Origin: Actimicrobium sp047621345
Lineage (GTDB): Bacteria > Pseudomonadota > Gammaproteobacteria > Burkholderiales > Burkholderiaceae_D
Length of the DNA: 64,000 nt
Assembly (NCBI GenBank): GCA_047621345.1
Contig: JBLHLW010000009.1
Location: 16,390-80,389 of the forward strand
Direction: 5' to 3'
Each line of letters opens with the position of its first letter. Position 1 is the first letter of the stretch. The position numbers and the translations under genes are program-made. Positions 18,051 through 27,043 of the stretch are shown here, in pieces. The notes below the pieces were generated by a model. It had not been told where the DNA came from and made no database searches. It saw only the letters and a program-made list of their open reading frames with translations.

Positions 18051-18162
18051 ACGTAGGGTGGGCACGGCATCGTGTGCCCACGCGCGCGAACCAGAAACGC
18101 CGGTCAATTCCGGTATTCGTGGTGCATTCGCGTGGGCACGATAACCCTGTGCCCACCCTACG
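18051..18162. repeat. REPIN-like element, copy 2 (complete)
   Basis: About 112 bases with the outer ends ACGTAGGGTGGGCACGG and GTGCCCACCCTACG in inverted orientation, inner CGTGCCCACGCGCGCG and GGTGCATTCGCGTGGGCACG, and the middle CGGTCAATTCCGG. Same architecture as copies 1 and 4. Confidence 0.85.
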
Positions 18163-18337
18163 GGCTACGGGCGTATTCCAGCGTAGTCTGCGTTGACACA
18201 GCGGGATGCGCCCGGAAATTCGCGGAAACATTCCTGTTTTTACAGGCTGAATCGTTGAATTTATCAGTATAAACATGCGGATATGCCGCTAGACTTGAGG
18301 CCGTGCTGTGCTGGCGCTTTCGCCCGTGGCACAAGAA

Positions 18338-18355
18338 AATCCTCTTGAGAGGATT
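18338..18355. promoter_or_regulatory. Hairpin in the leader of the terC-like gene
   Basis: AATCCTC-TTGA-GAGGATT is a perfect 7-base-pair stem with a 4-base loop, ending 26 bases before ATG 18382. The CCTC/GAGG stem includes a Shine-Dalgarno-like GAGAGGA that would be paired when folded. The wider leader did not show the conserved core of the yybP-ykoY manganese riboswitch often found before terC-type genes. Confidence 0.4.
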
Positions 18356-18381
18356 GCTAACCCATCACCTGGAAGTTCCTC

Positions 18382-19341
18382 ATGCAAACAATCGCTCCCC
18401 TCTGGCTCTGGGCCACGTTCGGCGGCATCGTGCTGTTGTCGTTATTTGTTGATTTTTTTGTACTCAGAAAGCAAGGCGCGCATGACATTGGCGTCAAGGA
18501 GGCCCTAAAGTGGTCGCTGGTCTGGATTGCGCTGAGTTTGATGTTCAACGCCCTGTTCTGGTGGGCGGTCAAAGATGCGACCGGCTCGGTCGATATCGCC
18601 AACACGAAGGCACTCGAATTCTTGACGGGCTACCTGATCGAGAAGTCACTCGCGGTGGACAACATCTTCGTGTTTTTGTTGATCTTCACCTACTTTGCGG
18701 TGCCCACCGCTTTCCAGAAACGGGTGCTGATGATAGGTATCATCGGTGCGATTGTGTTGCGCTCCATTATGATTCTGGTCGGTGGCTGGTTGCTGGCCGA
18801 GTTCCACTGGATTTTGTATCTGTTCGGCGCGTTCCTGATCCTCACGGGCGTCAAGATGTGGTGGGCCGCTGGCCAAGAGCCCGATCTGGATGACAATCCG
18901 GCGTTGAAGTTGTTGCGTAAAATTTTGCCTGTCAGTAAAAACTATGACGGTGAAAATTTTTGGACGATGGAAAATGGCAAGAAGATCGCCACGCCGTTAT
19001 TCATGGTGATCTGTCTGATTGCGCTCACCGATGTGATTTTTGCAGTGGACTCGATTCCTGCCATTTTTGCCATCACCAGTGACCCGTTTATCGTGCTGGC
19101 TAGTAATGTATTCGCCGTGCTGGGCTTGCGGGCCATGTACTTCCTGCTGGCTGCCGTTGCCAACAAATTTCATCTGCTTAACTATGGCTTGGCGGTGATC
19201 CTGGTGTTTATTGGTGCCAAGATGTGTTTGGTCGATGTATACAAAATTCCGGTGGTGTTCTCTTTGGGAGTCGTGGTTGGCATCCTGATCTTGACCATGT
19301 GGTTGAGCGTGCGTACAGCGCCTGCCGAGCCCAAAGAATAA
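18382..19341 (+). CDS. TerC family integral membrane protein
   Basis: 319 residues with about nine hydrophobic segments. TerC hallmarks are present: LSLFVDFFVLRKQ, EFLTGYLIEKSLAVDNIFVF, and ALTDVIFAVDSIPAIFAITSDPFIVLASNVFAVLGLRAMYF in the second half, both bearing the conserved Asp pairs. TerC proteins sit in the inner membrane. Recent work on relatives (Alx, MeeF/MeeY) supports metal, mainly manganese, export or loading of exoenzymes; the older link is to tellurite resistance. It is monocistronic. Confidence 0.92.
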   Translation: MQTIAPLWLWATFGGIVLLSLFVDFFVLRKQGAHDIGVKEALKWSLVWIALSLMFNALFWWAVKDATGSVDIANTKALEFLTGYLIEKSLAVDNIFVFLLIFTYFAVPTAFQKRVLMIGIIGAIVLRSIMILVGGWLLAEFHWILYLFGAFLILTGVKMWWAAGQEPDLDDNPALKLLRKILPVSKNYDGENFWTMENGKKIATPLFMVICLIALTDVIFAVDSIPAIFAITSDPFIVLASNVFAVLGLRAMYFLLAAVANKFHLLNYGLAVILVFIGAKMCLVDVYKIPVVFSLGVVVGILILTMWLSVRTAPAEPKE

Positions 19342-19474
19342 ACCGACCCTGCCTTGGGCTAATAATGTGACGCGTGAAGTTGCGGGCATGCATGAGTGAC
19401 ACCCCAGGCGGCGACAAGGCAATCCCTCGCCATGTCGCTGTCTGGCGCTCGCGAGCAAGTTGCATGACAGGACA

Positions 19475-20587
19475 TCACGCGTCGTTGGGCCACGGTTGAC
19501 CGTGCAGGTGTTGATACAACGATGCAGCCGTTGGAAATTCCCAGTTGTGTGTGCTGGTCGCGTGTGGATCGGCCCCGTGTTGCACGAGCAGGGCGCGCAT
19601 TGGCTCTGAGCCTGTAGCGACAGCCATCAGAAGCGGACTACGCCCCAAGTCATTGGCCAAGCGGGGATTGGCTTGGAGTTCCAGCAGTGTCCTTGCTGTC
19701 TCGAGATGCGAATTATTGACGGCATTGAATAGGGCAGTTTGGTTCTCCCAGCCGCGCGCATTGATATCGAGCCGGCCCTCCGTGACCAAAAAACGCACTG
19801 CATCAGGATGTCCGCTATGGGCAGCATGGTGCAGGGCGGTATCTAGTCTGAAATCAGGTATTTGCATACGTAATCCCGCTTGTTGCCAGCCCCGTAACAC
19901 CGGTACGTTGCCCTCTTGCGCTGCCCGGTGGAGGAGGTTGCGTCCTAGTTCGTCCCGCTGTAGCGGATTACATCCATTGGCAATGAGCGCGGCGGCCGCG
20001 AGATGGCTATCGGTGTCGTTCCTTTCCCACGTTTGTTGCAGCAAGGCGATGGCCGGGAGGTCTGGCGTCTCGATGTGTGCACCGAGTGCGATCAGCGAGT
20101 TGATGCGGTGTTCCAGCGTTAACGGATTTTCCAGTCTCGGCCAAGCATTCTCGCCATACCGGCAGACCGTTTGCAGCAGGGTGTTGCCGTCAGTAATCTG
20201 GTTCGGGTCGAGCAGGCCATGCCGGATCAATGTCTCGACTGCCGCGAACTTGACAGGATTGCCAAGGTTGCAGGCCGTTACTACGGTCGGCCAGAATTGC
20301 GCACCAGAAGGAAGCTGCGCGAGCGCGTGACCGATCCGAGTACGTTCTTCGACTGAAAAATCCAGCCTTGTACCGGGCATCAGTAATTCGCGCGTGTCCA
20401 GTTTATTTTTCAGTGGCTGGTTGCAGATTTGGCGCCAGCGGGTCTGCGCCGAGGCCGATAACACCGGCGCTGCCGGCGAGGGTGGACGACCAGGACCTGA
20501 CTCGGTTTGCGCTACCACGGTGACGGGAGTCAAGGCCGGAATACCCCCTTGCCTAGACGGACAAATCTTTGCTGGACAATTACCCAC
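19475..20587 (-). CDS. Candidate type III effector with ankyrin repeats and MGNC N terminus
   Basis: 370 residues if started at GTG 20587 (MGNCPAKICPSRQGG). The frame stays open to ATG 20632, but that ATG touches the hrp box and could not lie in the transcript. GTG 20587 has AGAGAGG eight bases upstream. Gly2 followed by Cys4 fits N-myristoylation plus palmitoylation, used by several plant-pathogen effectors to reach the host plasma membrane. Residues ~5-55 are Ser/Pro/Gln-rich with few acidic residues, as for secretion signals. Residues ~213-340 form four ankyrin repeats (LGRNLLHRAAQEGNVPVL, DTALHHAAHSGHPDAVRFL, QTALFNAVNNSHLETARTLL, RSPLLMAVATGSEPMRALL); weaker ones precede. Such repeats bind host proteins. 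No catalytic domain is visible. Effector status is inferred. Confidence 0.72.
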   Translation of the reverse strand: MGNCPAKICPSRQGGIPALTPVTVVAQTESGPGRPPSPAAPVLSASAQTRWRQICNQPLKNKLDTRELLMPGTRLDFSVEERTRIGHALAQLPSGAQFWPTVVTACNLGNPVKFAAVETLIRHGLLDPNQITDGNTLLQTVCRYGENAWPRLENPLTLEHRINSLIALGAHIETPDLPAIALLQQTWERNDTDSHLAAAALIANGCNPLQRDELGRNLLHRAAQEGNVPVLRGWQQAGLRMQIPDFRLDTALHHAAHSGHPDAVRFLVTEGRLDINARGWENQTALFNAVNNSHLETARTLLELQANPRLANDLGRSPLLMAVATGSEPMRALLVQHGADPHATSTHNWEFPTAASLYQHLHGQPWPNDA

Positions 20588-20632
20588 GACGTTAACCTCT
20601 CTTAATGAAGATCGACGGATGTCGATCGCCAT

Positions 20633-20660
20633 TAAGTGGGTCAGGCTATGAAATGGTTCC
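20633..20660 (-). promoter_or_regulatory. hrp box (HrpL-type promoter) for ankyrin effector gene
   Basis: Read on the minus strand: GGAACC (20660-20655), 15 bases, CCACTTA (20639-20633). It is a perfect match to GGAACC-N15/16-CCACNNA. It lies 45 bases upstream of the proposed GTG start and abuts ATG 20632, which argues against that ATG. Confidence 0.82.
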
Positions 20661-20714
20661 GGAGTGGCCCGAAAAATAGTTGCCGGTTACGCGAAGGACG
20701 GCAGCGTACAAAAA

Positions 20715-22967
20715 TTACTTGCGCACGCAATCGACAAAATAACCGCGCTTGCCATCAACCTCACGCGTGACGAGGCCATGGACATCGGTCTCGAAGCCCG
20801 GAAATCTCTCATTGAAATCACGGGCGAATTTCAGGTAGTCGACGATGGTTTTGTTGAAGCGCTCGCCAGGAATAAGCAGCGGGATGCCCGGCGGATACGG
20901 CGTGAGCAGGATGGACGTGACGCGGCCTTCGAGCTCATCGATGGGGACCCGGTCGATTTCGCGGTGCGCCATCATCGCGAACGCATCCGACGGTTTCATG
21001 GCTGGTTGCATGTCCGACAGATACATCTCAGTCGTTAGGCGTGCGATATCGTAGGCCTTGTAGAAGTCATGGATTTGCTGGCACAAATCGCGCAGGCCGA
21101 TGCGCTCGTAGCGCGGATTGGCAGCAGCGAATTCCGGCAGGATGCGCCACATCGGCTGGTTCTTGTCGTAGTCATCCTTGAACTGTTGCAGCGCCGTCAG
21201 CAGCGTGTTCCAGCGACCCTTGGTGATGCCGATGGTGAACATGATGAAGAATGAATACAGCCCGCACTTTTCGATGATGACGCCGTGCTCGGCCAGATAC
21301 TTGGTGACGATCGAGGCCGGGATGCCGGTCTCGCCGAACTTGCCGTCGAGCGACAGGCCCGGGTTGACGATGGTGGCCTTGATCGGATCGAGCATGTTGA
21401 AGCCCGGCGCGAGGTTGCCAAAACCGTGCCAGTCATCTTCGGCGCGGATCATCCAGTCATCCCGGTCGCCGATGCCGTCTTCCGAAAAGGTGTCCGGTCC
21501 CCAGACTTGAAACCACCAGTCATGACCCCATTCGAGGTCGATTTTTTTCATGGCGCGGCGGAAATCGAGTGCTTCGAGGATGCTTTCCTCGACCAGTGCG
21601 GTGCCGCCCGGCGCTTCCATCATCGCGGCAGCCACATCGAGCGAGGCGATGATCGAGTACTGCGGCGACGTCGACGTGTGCATCAGGTAAGCCTCGTTGA
21701 AGGCATCCTGATCGAGCTTGACGGTTTCGGATTCGCGCACCAGGATTTGCGACGCTTGCGACAGGCCGGCCAGCAATTTGTGCGTTGATTGCGTCGAAAA
21801 GATCATCGATTTTTTGGCGCGCGGACGATCCTGGCCAATCGCGTGCATGTCTTTGTAGAAGTCATGGAAGGTTGCATGCGGCAACCATGCCTCATCGAAA
21901 TGCAGCGTATCGATTTCGCCATCGAGCATCTGCTTGAGGGTTTCGACGTTGTAGATCACGCCGTCGTAAGTGGACTGGGTGATGGTCAGGATGCGCGGCT
22001 TCTTGTTCTTGGCTTCGCGGGCAAACGGATTGGCCTCGATTTTCTTGCGGATGTTTTCCATCGTGAATTCCGACAGCGGAATCGGACCGATGATGCCCAG
22101 ATGATTGCGAGTCGGCATCAGGAATACCGGGATCGCACCGGTCATGATGATCGCGTGCAGGATCGACTTGTGGCAATTGCGGTCAACCACGACGATATCG
22201 CCCGGTGCAACCGTCGAATGCCAGACCATCTTGTTGCTGGTGCTGGTGCCGTTGGTGACGAAGTAGCAGTGGTCGGCATTGAAGATGCGCGCCGCATTGC
22301 GTTCGCTAGCCGCGACCGGGCCGGTGTGGTCGAGCAATTGGCCGAGTTCTTCGACGGCGTTGCAGACGTCGGCGCGCAGCATGTTTTCACCAAAAAACTG
22401 ATGGAACATCTGGCCGATGGGCGACTTCAGGAAAGCCACGCCGCCCGAGTGTCCCGGGCAATGCCACGAATATGAACCGTCGTTGGCGTAGTGCACCAGC
22501 GCGCGAAAGAAGGGTGGCGACAGGCCATCCAGATACGACTTGGCTTCGCGGATGATGTGACGTGCAACGAATTCCGGCGTGTCTTCGAACATGTGGATGA
22601 AGCCGTGCAGTTCGCGCAGGATATCGTTGGGGATATGGCGCGAGGTGCGGGTTTCACCGTACAAATAAATCGGGATGTCGGCATTCTTGTGGCGGATTTC
22701 GGCGACGAAAGCGCGCAGCGATTTGAGCGCATGGTCGGTTTCTTCGTGCGAGCCGGCACCGAACTCTTCGTCGTCGATCGATAAAATAAAAGCGGAGGCG
22801 CGCGATTGCTGTTGGGCGAACTGCGACAGGTCACCGTAGCTGGTCACGCCGAGCACTTCCATGCCTTCTTTTTCCATCGCATCGGCGAGGGCGCGGATGC
22901 CCAGACCTGAGGTGTTTTCAGAGCGGAAGTCTTCGTCGATGATGACGATCGGGAAGCGGAATTTCAT
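20715..22967 (-). CDS. Biodegradative arginine/lysine/ornithine decarboxylase (PLP fold I)
   Basis: 750 residues from ATG 22967 (MKFRFPIVIIDEDF), with GGAG seven bases upstream. The N-terminal ~130 residues are the OKR_DC wing domain, receiver-like. The PLP-binding core contains STQSTHKLLAGLSQASQIL, where the Lys forms the Schiff base, and HFDEAWLPHATFHDFY. The C-terminal OKR_DC domain ends at residue 750. Length and motifs fit the decameric inducible decarboxylases AdiA, LdcC/CadA and SpeF. Substrate specificity cannot be fixed by eye; Burkholderiales homologues are usually annotated as arginine or lysine decarboxylase. They consume a proton per turnover and supply polyamine precursors. No antiporter gene is adjacent. 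Confidence 0.93.
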   Translation of the reverse strand: MKFRFPIVIIDEDFRSENTSGLGIRALADAMEKEGMEVLGVTSYGDLSQFAQQQSRASAFILSIDDEEFGAGSHEETDHALKSLRAFVAEIRHKNADIPIYLYGETRTSRHIPNDILRELHGFIHMFEDTPEFVARHIIREAKSYLDGLSPPFFRALVHYANDGSYSWHCPGHSGGVAFLKSPIGQMFHQFFGENMLRADVCNAVEELGQLLDHTGPVAASERNAARIFNADHCYFVTNGTSTSNKMVWHSTVAPGDIVVVDRNCHKSILHAIIMTGAIPVFLMPTRNHLGIIGPIPLSEFTMENIRKKIEANPFAREAKNKKPRILTITQSTYDGVIYNVETLKQMLDGEIDTLHFDEAWLPHATFHDFYKDMHAIGQDRPRAKKSMIFSTQSTHKLLAGLSQASQILVRESETVKLDQDAFNEAYLMHTSTSPQYSIIASLDVAAAMMEAPGGTALVEESILEALDFRRAMKKIDLEWGHDWWFQVWGPDTFSEDGIGDRDDWMIRAEDDWHGFGNLAPGFNMLDPIKATIVNPGLSLDGKFGETGIPASIVTKYLAEHGVIIEKCGLYSFFIMFTIGITKGRWNTLLTALQQFKDDYDKNQPMWRILPEFAAANPRYERIGLRDLCQQIHDFYKAYDIARLTTEMYLSDMQPAMKPSDAFAMMAHREIDRVPIDELEGRVTSILLTPYPPGIPLLIPGERFNKTIVDYLKFARDFNERFPGFETDVHGLVTREVDGKRGYFVDCVRK

Positions 22968-23136
22968 GTGTTCTCCAGAGGCCAGCCGGGCCACGCGGAA
23001 AGTGAGACGCGCCGCACATTGGGACGCGCTGTAAATGGTAAAAATTCCGACAAAATACGGGAACGCGAATTCTCGCAGAAAAGTGGCTGTGGCGGGATGA
23101 CTGTTAAGTGACATTCCGCCAGGCCGGAGCGCCGAC

Positions 23137-23721
23137 TCAGTGTGCCGCACCCAGCAAATGCGGGTACCAGGCCAGCACACCGAGGCCGAGGCCGACAGCA
23201 GCAATACCATAAGCAAGATACTGCATCCAGCGCCGCCGCGTCAGTAGCGTGATTGCCGCCAGCGAAATGGCAATTTGCTCCGCCGTAGTCGCCAGCGCCC
23301 AGCGGTGATGTTCATGCATCTGCAGTTCGGATTGATGATCGAAATCCAGCGAGGCGGCTTCGAGTTTTTCAGCCGCTTTTTTAATCTCTTCTTTTTCGGC
23401 TTTGTAGCGCGCGACGTCGGCCTGGTATTTGTCGATGTTGACACCCGGAAGTGTCATCGCCAGTTCGGCCAGATTCTGTTTGTTCGATTTGGCCTGATAG
23501 TAATTCCATTGATTGGCAGCTTCGGTTTTCTTGATGGCAGCGTCGTTCTTGAGTAGCGCCGCATTGTTTTGCGTGGCACCGCCGAGATAGCCAAACAGTG
23601 CGCCCACGGTCGCCAGGATCGCCGTCATGACCGCGATGCGGCCAGAGAATTTGTCGCCATCGTGACCAGCGTGTTCGACCGCATGGTCATGCGGTCCGTG
23701 GACATGAAAGCCATCTGACAT
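23137..23721 (-). CDS. DUF4337 family membrane protein
   Basis: 194 residues. A His-rich N terminus (HVHGPHDHAVEHAGHDG) leads to a first membrane helix near residues 28-48 (RIAVMTAILATVGALFGYLGG), and the NNAALLKNDAA motif of DUF4337 follows. A charged coiled coil spans ~100-130 (KAEKEEIKKAAEKLEAAS), and two C-terminal membrane helices span ~150-190. Function is unknown. The stop overlaps nothing, and folA starts one base pair class away: the gene begins at 23721, immediately after the folA stop at 23724, so the two are likely cotranscribed. Confidence 0.88.
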   Translation of the reverse strand: MSDGFHVHGPHDHAVEHAGHDGDKFSGRIAVMTAILATVGALFGYLGGATQNNAALLKNDAAIKKTEAANQWNYYQAKSNKQNLAELAMTLPGVNIDKYQADVARYKAEKEEIKKAAEKLEAASLDFDHQSELQMHEHHRWALATTAEQIAISLAAITLLTRRRWMQYLAYGIAAVGLGLGVLAWYPHLLGAAH

Positions 23722-23723
23722 GA

Positions 23724-24212
23724 TTAATCTTTCTGGCGTTGATAAGTGACGAAGGCGAAATCGAATCCATTCGAGATCGATTGATGAGGCTCGCGTGCGG
23801 TGATACTCCAGTGTGCCGGATCGATCAACGGAAAGAACGCGTCGCAGTCAAAGCGCTGGCCGATTTCGGTGACGATCAGACGGTCTGCCAGTGGCAGCGC
23901 CAGCCGGTAAATTTCTGCTCCGCCGATGACGAATACTTCAGCCGCATCCGGCAAGTCCAATGCTGCCTGCAGCGAGGAGACGGTTTCGACGCCTTCATGC
24001 TGCCAGTCCGGATTGCGGCTAATGACGATATTGCGCCGGTTCGGCAGTGCCCGGCCGATCGACTCAAAGGTCTTGCGGCCCATCAGGATCGGGTGGCCAG
24101 TAGTCGTGCGCTTGAAATGGGCCAGATCTTCTGGCAATTTCCAGGGCAGCGTATTGCGGATGCCGATACCACCGGCGTTGTCGGTGGCGACGATCAGGGT
24201 CAGAGTAGTCAT
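23724..24212 (-). CDS. folA: Dihydrofolate reductase
   Basis: 162 residues from ATG 24212 (MTTLTLIVATDNAGGIGIRNTLPWKLPEDL). The frame stays open far upstream, but only this start fits the family. The substrate site is marked by IGIRNTLPWKLPEDLAHFKRTT and the NADPH site by MGRKTFESIGRALPNRRNIVISR and VFVIGGAEIYRLAL. The enzyme regenerates tetrahydrofolate in the cytosol, needed by ThyA encoded at 28610-29404, although here the two genes are 4.4 kb apart. Confidence 0.97.
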   Translation of the reverse strand: MTTLTLIVATDNAGGIGIRNTLPWKLPEDLAHFKRTTTGHPILMGRKTFESIGRALPNRRNIVISRNPDWQHEGVETVSSLQAALDLPDAAEVFVIGGAEIYRLALPLADRLIVTEIGQRFDCDAFFPLIDPAHWSITAREPHQSISNGFDFAFVTYQRQKD

Positions 24213-24528
24213 ATCAGGTCGTTCGGAAAATCGGGTTGGTGAGGCTCGACGCGAGTGCAGTTGCATCGGCATGACGACCATGTGGAGCGAGTAGTCCGGC
24301 GGATTATACCGGCGCACAAGGTCCGTGACAGACAAAGCAATCGTGTTCAGGTGGCGGATATCTGCGTGGTTTATCGGTCGCGCTGTCGGATTGTCCCCAC
24401 GCTTGAGCCACGAGATTGGATCCGCCACAAATAAAGGTGATCTGGCTCGCAAAAAATTGCCCGTGTAATAATAAAAAAGCTACTTTCGGTGACGTTTTAT
24501 CTTTTTAACTTCACCAGGAGTCGTTGTC
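24213..24528. other. Divergent intergenic region folA / lipoprotein
   Basis: 316 bases that must contain promoters for both divergent genes. An AT-rich stretch (TAATAATAAAAAAG) at about 24468-24481 lies upstream of the lipoprotein start, which has CAGGAG as ribosome binding site. No terminator, known operator or small gene was recognised. Confidence 0.4.
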
Positions 24529-26745
24529 ATGAAAGTGCACCACTGGGTCATTTCTATAGTTAGCGCGTTGGTTTTATCGGCGTGCGGAGGGGGTGGGTCG
24601 GATTCGTCTGACGCGCCACCGTCAAGCGCTCCGCCTGCCTCATCTCCGCCGGTCGCTGGCGCACCGACCGGGCGCATCGCTGGTATCGTCGTCGCCAGCG
24701 ATACCGGCCTGCCAATGGCTGGCGTACAAGTTCAGGTCGCTGGCACTACCAGTACGACTAGTACCACCGCTGCCGATGGCAGCTTCACTCAGGAGGCCGT
24801 TGGCATCACAGACCGGCAAGTAGTTCGCTTCATGCGTGACGGCTATGCCGATGCGTTTGCCACCACCGCCGTGACGCAAGGCGAAACCGCCAGCGTCACG
24901 GGCCGGATGGCTCCGATCGCCGCCAGTGCGACCTTCGATAATAGTGCCGGCAAGACATTGATCGATACCAGTAGTGCTGCCAGCGTCACCATCCCGCCCT
25001 CAGGCGTGGTCGATGCCGCTAGCGGCGCGGCTCCACAAGGGGCGATCACCCTACGGATTGCCCCCATTAATCCCGCCACCAATCCGGCCAACATGCCGGG
25101 TGATTACACCACCAGCACCGGCGGCATGATCGAGAGTTTTGGCGCGTTGTCAGTGCAATTGCGTGACGCCGCCGGCAAGCCACTCAACCTGGCACCCGGC
25201 ACGAGCGCGACGATCCGCATCCCGCTTGCCAGCCGTTCTGGCCTGCCGCAGCAGATGATCCCGCTGTTTTATTTCAATGAGTTGACCGGACTTTGGGTCG
25301 AGGAGGGTATGGCGACGCTGGCGGGGGTGGCGCCGAACCAGTATTACGAAGGCCGTGTTAAGCGCATCGCCGTATGGAATAGCGACAAGTTGGTTGACGC
25401 CATCATCGTCAATGGTTGCGTTTCAAGCACTGACGGCAAGCTAACCGGCGGCGTCGCAGTGCGCGGTTCGGGCATCGACTACTCCGGTTTGTCTCTTGCG
25501 ATATCGGATGCGCAAGGAAAGTTCCGATTACCGATTCGACGCAATGCACGTGTCAGCATCGGAGCCGCCTATCCCCGTATTTCGCCGACCGTTATCGCAG
25601 GGCCCGCTGCTACCGACATCACGTTGCCGACCTGTTTGCAATTATCACCGGCACAAGAGGTACTGGCTCCGGCATTGTTGATATCACCTGCATCCATGAC
25701 AGCGCCTGCTGGAACTCCCGCATTTTTCTATGTCCAGTTGGTCTCTGACCAGACAGCGACGTTCCAGTGGCTGCGCAATGGACGGGTGATCGATGGCGCA
25801 ACCCAGTCGATCTATCCATTGACCGCCGTATCGGCAGCTGACGATCAGGCGCAGTTCAGCGTCAGGGTAACCAACAGCAAGGGATCGGTGACCAGTGCGC
25901 CGGCAACGCTGACGGTGGTCGCAGCAGCGTCAATGAGCGATCTTACAGCGTTGTTCGCGACGCTCTTTGCCCCGTTCGATATCGCTGATCTTGTGCAAGT
26001 GCCCCTCAATCTGTTTGCATCCAACGGTAAGTGGCTTAATCCTGCCTCCATTTGCATGACCGGGACGGCAGTAGGTGCTCTCAATGGTCAGCCAATTCCT
26101 GTCGGCACCGAACAGTCCGACCTCAATCAAGTCGTCAGCGGTACCTTCGACAAGTGCGTCACGCGCGACAACACTAGTATCGAACTGAGCGGGTTTGTCA
26201 GCACCAGTTCGACTGCGAATGCTGATCTAAGCATGCTTGGCGCGGTCCGACGCGCTGATCATCTCCGACGTGTTACCCGTATGGGGAATGGACAGGTGAG
26301 TGACGTCACCGGCAATGGCAGTGACAAGTTGACCGTGACAAGGTCAAGCACGAACGGCCTCGAAACCATCATCAATATCAACGCTCCCGTGCCTGGCTCG
26401 ACCATCCTCAACAATCTCAATGGCGTCCTCAACCAGTTCATTGCCGGCGAGTCGGTCACCAGTTCCACGGACGTCATCGCAGGGAAACTGGCGATGGAGT
26501 CGGTTGAGCAACGTAGCGTTGAGTTCGCCATTGCTGGGGTGCGCTATGTCGTTGATGGAAAGTTAACGTTTCCGATGGTCATTGATTACCAGTTGCCTGA
26601 ATCGCAGCGCCTTAGCTTGTTAAAAAATGCGCCGCCGGCATCCGGCCAGTTGAGCGTAATGCGCAATGGTTTTCAGATTGGCAGGATATTTGCAGGTCCT
26701 AACGGAAGGATTGTGGAGATCAACGGCGTGGTGCAACCCTTCTGA
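24529..26745 (+). CDS. Large surface or periplasmic lipoprotein with carboxypeptidase-regulatory-like and Ig-like domains
   Basis: 738 residues. The signal peptide ends in a lipobox LSAC, with lipidated Cys19, followed by a Gly/Ser/Pro-rich linker to residue ~45. Residues ~47-125 look like a carboxypeptidase regulatory-like beta fold (GRIAGIVVASDTGLPMAGV, SFTQEAVG). Residues ~130-370 are a beta-rich region of unknown family. An Ig-like domain lies at ~385-465 (FQWLRNGRVIDGATQSIYPL, VRVTNSKGSV). The C-terminal ~270 residues are of unknown fold. It is probably anchored in the outer membrane. A strong terminator follows the gene. No enzymatic motif was seen, so function is open. Confidence 0.82.
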   Translation: MKVHHWVISIVSALVLSACGGGGSDSSDAPPSSAPPASSPPVAGAPTGRIAGIVVASDTGLPMAGVQVQVAGTTSTTSTTAADGSFTQEAVGITDRQVVRFMRDGYADAFATTAVTQGETASVTGRMAPIAASATFDNSAGKTLIDTSSAASVTIPPSGVVDAASGAAPQGAITLRIAPINPATNPANMPGDYTTSTGGMIESFGALSVQLRDAAGKPLNLAPGTSATIRIPLASRSGLPQQMIPLFYFNELTGLWVEEGMATLAGVAPNQYYEGRVKRIAVWNSDKLVDAIIVNGCVSSTDGKLTGGVAVRGSGIDYSGLSLAISDAQGKFRLPIRRNARVSIGAAYPRISPTVIAGPAATDITLPTCLQLSPAQEVLAPALLISPASMTAPAGTPAFFYVQLVSDQTATFQWLRNGRVIDGATQSIYPLTAVSAADDQAQFSVRVTNSKGSVTSAPATLTVVAAASMSDLTALFATLFAPFDIADLVQVPLNLFASNGKWLNPASICMTGTAVGALNGQPIPVGTEQSDLNQVVSGTFDKCVTRDNTSIELSGFVSTSSTANADLSMLGAVRRADHLRRVTRMGNGQVSDVTGNGSDKLTVTRSSTNGLETIININAPVPGSTILNNLNGVLNQFIAGESVTSSTDVIAGKLAMESVEQRSVEFAIAGVRYVVDGKLTFPMVIDYQLPESQRLSLLKNAPPASGQLSVMRNGFQIGRIFAGPNGRIVEINGVVQPF

Positions 26746-26763
26746 TGCCAATGGTTAATAAAT

Positions 26764-26805
26764 GAAAAAAGTCCCTGCCATGGATTGTAGCGGGGACTTT
26801 TTTTC
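26764..26805 (+). terminator. Rho-independent terminator after lipoprotein gene
   Basis: The stem is AAAGTCCC paired with GGGGACTTT around a loop containing CATGGATTGTAG, followed by a T-run. The preceding A-run makes it potentially bidirectional. Confidence 0.85.
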
Positions 26806-27043
26806 ACACCACGGGCTCACCGCGATAGATGTCTAACCATCCGCACCAGGCGTTTGGTCGGTGGTTTCGAGACCTTCGATGTGCTTGTCAAAGTTCAACT
26901 TGGGCATGCCCTTGCTGACCGGCGTTGATAGCGCCTGGGGTAGAGGCCTAGCAGCAGTCTTGCAATGCCCATAAAGTGAGTGCGACCTTGCGTGCGACAG
27001 GGCAGAAAATGTCCATGCTTGAGAGCCGCTGAGCATTCTCCGC
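26806..27043. other. Gap between terminator and EreA/ChaN-like gene
   Basis: 238 bases. Nothing recognisable beyond being the 3' flank of the minus-strand gene ending at 27044. Confidence 0.3.

Noticed and set aside
18163..18381. yybP-ykoY manganese riboswitch before the terC-like gene
   Set aside because: The conserved core sequences of that riboswitch could not be found; only a simple hairpin is present.
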